A stretch of DNA of 64,000 nucleotides from Streptomyces sp. NBC_01314 (GTDB taxonomy: Bacteria > Actinomycetota > Actinomycetes > Streptomycetales > Streptomycetaceae): positions 5,766,001-5,830,000 of the forward strand of contig NZ_CP108394.1 in assembly GCF_041435215.1 (NCBI RefSeq), in the 5' to 3' direction. The notes beneath the pieces were generated by a model that was given only the letters and a program-made list of their open reading frames with translations, made no database searches and was not told where the DNA came from. This document shows positions 62,731-64,000 of the stretch, one piece after another. The number at the start of each line of letters is the position of its first letter. The first letter of the stretch is position 1. Position numbers and translations under genes: made by a program.

Positions 62731-63201
62731 CTACTCCCCGGACACCAGCCGCGCCGGGAACCCGCCCGTGGCCACCGGCCCCCACTTCACCGGCGTGACC
62801 CGGATGATCGACTTGCCCTGCTCGACCATGGCCGCCCGGTACTCGTCCCAGTCCGGGTGTTCCCCGGAGATGTTCCGGAAGTACTCCACCAGGGGCTCGA
62901 CCGAGTCCGGTGAGTCGAGGACCTCCGCCATGCCGTCGATCTGGACCCAGGGGCCGTCCCAGTCGTCGCTCAGCACGACGAGGCTGACGCGCTCGTCCCG
63001 CTTGGCGTTCCGTGTCTTGGCGCGCTCGGGATACGTGGAGACCACGATCCGGCCCGAGTCGTCGACCCCGCAGGTCAGCGGGGAGGCCTGCGGGCTGCCG
63101 TCGGCTCGTCGGGTGAGGAGGAGCGCCCGGTGCCGGGGGCGTACGAAGCCGAGCAGTTCTTCGAGGGAGACCGAGGTGTTGGTCGCGATGTTCCGTGCCA
63201 T
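62731..63201 (-). CDS. PPOX-class F420-dependent oxidoreductase
   Basis: Split-barrel flavin/F420-binding protein of the pyridoxamine-phosphate-oxidase-like superfamily, 156 residues. Seen: RPRHRALLLTRRADGSPQAS, GRIVVSTYPERAKTRNAKRD (strand and basic residues contacting the cofactor phosphate), RVSLVVLSDDWDGPWVQIDG and RVTPVKWGPV near the C-terminus. F420 rather than FMN is assumed from the actinobacterial subfamily. Start ATG at 63201. Convergent with the TetR gene with no gap. Confidence 0.9.
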   Translation of the reverse strand: MARNIATNTSVSLEELLGFVRPRHRALLLTRRADGSPQASPLTCGVDDSGRIVVSTYPERAKTRNAKRDERVSLVVLSDDWDGPWVQIDGMAEVLDSPDSVEPLVEYFRNISGEHPDWDEYRAAMVEQGKSIIRVTPVKWGPVATGGFPARLVSGE

Positions 63202-63275
63202 GGCGGCCAGGGTAGGCCCTCACCCGGCCCGTGAGCCTGACCCTGCCATGCGTACCCACGCGCCCACGCCGACGT

Positions 63276-64000
63276 TCACACCTGCGGCAGCGTCTCGCCC
63301 CGCACCGCCTGCACGTCCAGCTCCACCTTCAGCGTCGTACCGATTGCCGCGATCCCCGCCCGCACCACCTGGTTGTAGTGCATGGCGAAGTCCTCGCGGC
63401 GGAGTTCGGCGGTGGCCCGGAAGGCGGCGCGCGTGCCGCCCCACGGGTCCGCGCCGGTGCCGAGGTACGCCAGGTCCAGGTCGACCGGCCGTACGACCCC
63501 GTGCATGCCCAGCTCGCCGTGGACCGTCCAGCGGTCCGGGCCGGCGGGGGTCAGGCCCGTCGAGACGTAGGTGATCTCGGGGTGCCGTTCGGCGTCCAGG
63601 AAGTCCGGGGACCGCAGATGCTGGTCCCGCGTCGCGTTCCCCGTGTCGATCGAGGCGGCCCGGATCACCGCCTCCACCCGGGACTTGGTCCCCTCGTCCG
63701 GGGCCGGGGCGATCTCGATCGTGCCCGAGAACTCGGTGAAGCGGCCGTGGACGCTGGACATGCCGAGGTGCTGGGCCATGGCGGCGACGGAGGAGTGGGC
63801 GGGGTCGACGGTCCAGGGGCCGGGCGGCGGCAGTTCCGTGCCGCCGAGCCGGGAGAGGGTGACCGTGCCGACCGCCGCCCGGCCTCCCCCACTCCTGGCT
63901 TCGCCCGAGTGGGAGGTACCCCCATCGGTCACCAGCGCACCGACGGCGAACGGCGCGTAGCCGACCGCCGTGACGATCACCGTGTACGCGCCGGGCGCGA
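63276..64000 (-). CDS. YceI family protein with N-terminal carboxypeptidase-regulatory-like domain (5' end outside window)
   Basis: The C-terminal 180 residues form a YceI lipid-binding beta-barrel (PGPWTVDPAHSSVAAMAQHL, VHGRFTEFSGTIEI, RDQHLRSPDFLDAERHPEIT, WTVHGELGMHGVVRPVDLDL). Upstream, the frame stays open to the window edge and reads APGAYTVIVTAVGYAPFAVG, the end of a carboxypeptidase-regulatory (Ig-like) domain, so the true start is beyond 64000. YceI proteins bind isoprenoid lipids; the extra domain is seen in actinobacterial members. An internal start near 63980 is possible but would cut that domain. Confidence 0.9.
   Translation of the reverse strand, partial: APGAYTVIVTAVGYAPFAVGALVTDGGTSHSGEARSGGGRAAVGTVTLSRLGGTELPPPGPWTVDPAHSSVAAMAQHLGMSSVHGRFTEFSGTIEIAPAPDEGTKSRVEAVIRAASIDTGNATRDQHLRSPDFLDAERHPEITYVSTGLTPAGPDRWTVHGELGMHGVVRPVDLDLAYLGTGADPWGGTRAAFRATAELRREDFAMHYNQVVRAGIAAIGTTLKVELDVQAVRGETLPQV

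Overview
The window reads as Streptomyces chromosome. It is very GC-rich and many genes start with GTG. Two-component systems, SpoIIE/RsbW-type proteins, an SSI-type protease inhibitor, Tat and lipoprotein export signals, a SigE-family sigma factor and an FxSxx-COOH RiPP locus fit that genus. A perfect parS-like 14-mer, four tRNA loci and mostly housekeeping or regulatory content suggest the conserved core, perhaps on the origin side. That placement is inference.

Layout. 1-4864: a minus-strand copper/envelope cluster (CopC-CopD fusion running off the window, PCu(A)C chaperone, SCO1/SenC, YcnI, membrane protein). 4865-5889: a 52-bp tandem array that decays into degenerate repeats. 6425-14787: a complete minus-strand fxsABCT operon. 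It encodes a 65-aa precursor ending in FQSSV, a radical SAM/SPASM-HEXXH maturase, a TIR-like protein, and a 1331-aa ATPase/TIR-like/NB-ARC/TPR protein. This is the strongest candidate for a poorly understood system. 15168-27772: a Tat-exported intradiol dioxygenase, an orphan CitG-like protein, Xaa-Pro aminopeptidase, a SpoIIE-type phosphatase, a prim-pol-like protein, secreted and SEC-C proteins, an RsbW-like kinase, GDPD and an HtrA-like protease. 27870-30119: a small accessory patch with a gene remnant, two small genes, an IS5-type transposase remnant and tRNA-Ser(UGA).

30120-40547: a membrane-anchored HTH protein, a secreted protein, an Rv0909-like antitoxin, a second prim-pol-like protein, a frameshifted secreted protein, a ChsH2/ChsH1/Ltp2-like operon behind a TetR-type palindrome, a SigE-family sigma factor and a FadD-like acyl-CoA ligase behind a second palindrome. 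A 44-bp perfect palindrome carrying the parS core lies between the ligase and the next gene. 40560-45938: a 1792-aa PAS/degenerate-kinase/receiver protein with a huge low-complexity region. 46293-51510: the SSI inhibitor, tRNA-Ser(GCU), tRNA-Arg(ACG), and an accretion zone. There the tRNA-Arg 3' end is repeated twice more downstream, with two decayed integrases, a cargo gene, a broken tRNA-Ser(CGA) and a lipoprotein gene. 51620-64000: a small conserved protein, a DUF2797 protein, a monooxygenase-like protein, an overlapping operon (response regulator, sensor kinase, GT2-GtrA protein, ArnT/PMT-like transferase), an MFS exporter with a TetR regulator, an F420/PPOX protein and a truncated YceI gene.

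Working links: the copper genes look like one export/insertion module. fxsABCT couples a cyclophane-type peptide to TIR and NB-ARC proteins. The hotdog, thiolase-like and ligase genes resemble a steroid or acyl side-chain degradation module under TetR-type control. The response regulator/kinase pair is translationally coupled to envelope glycosyltransferases.
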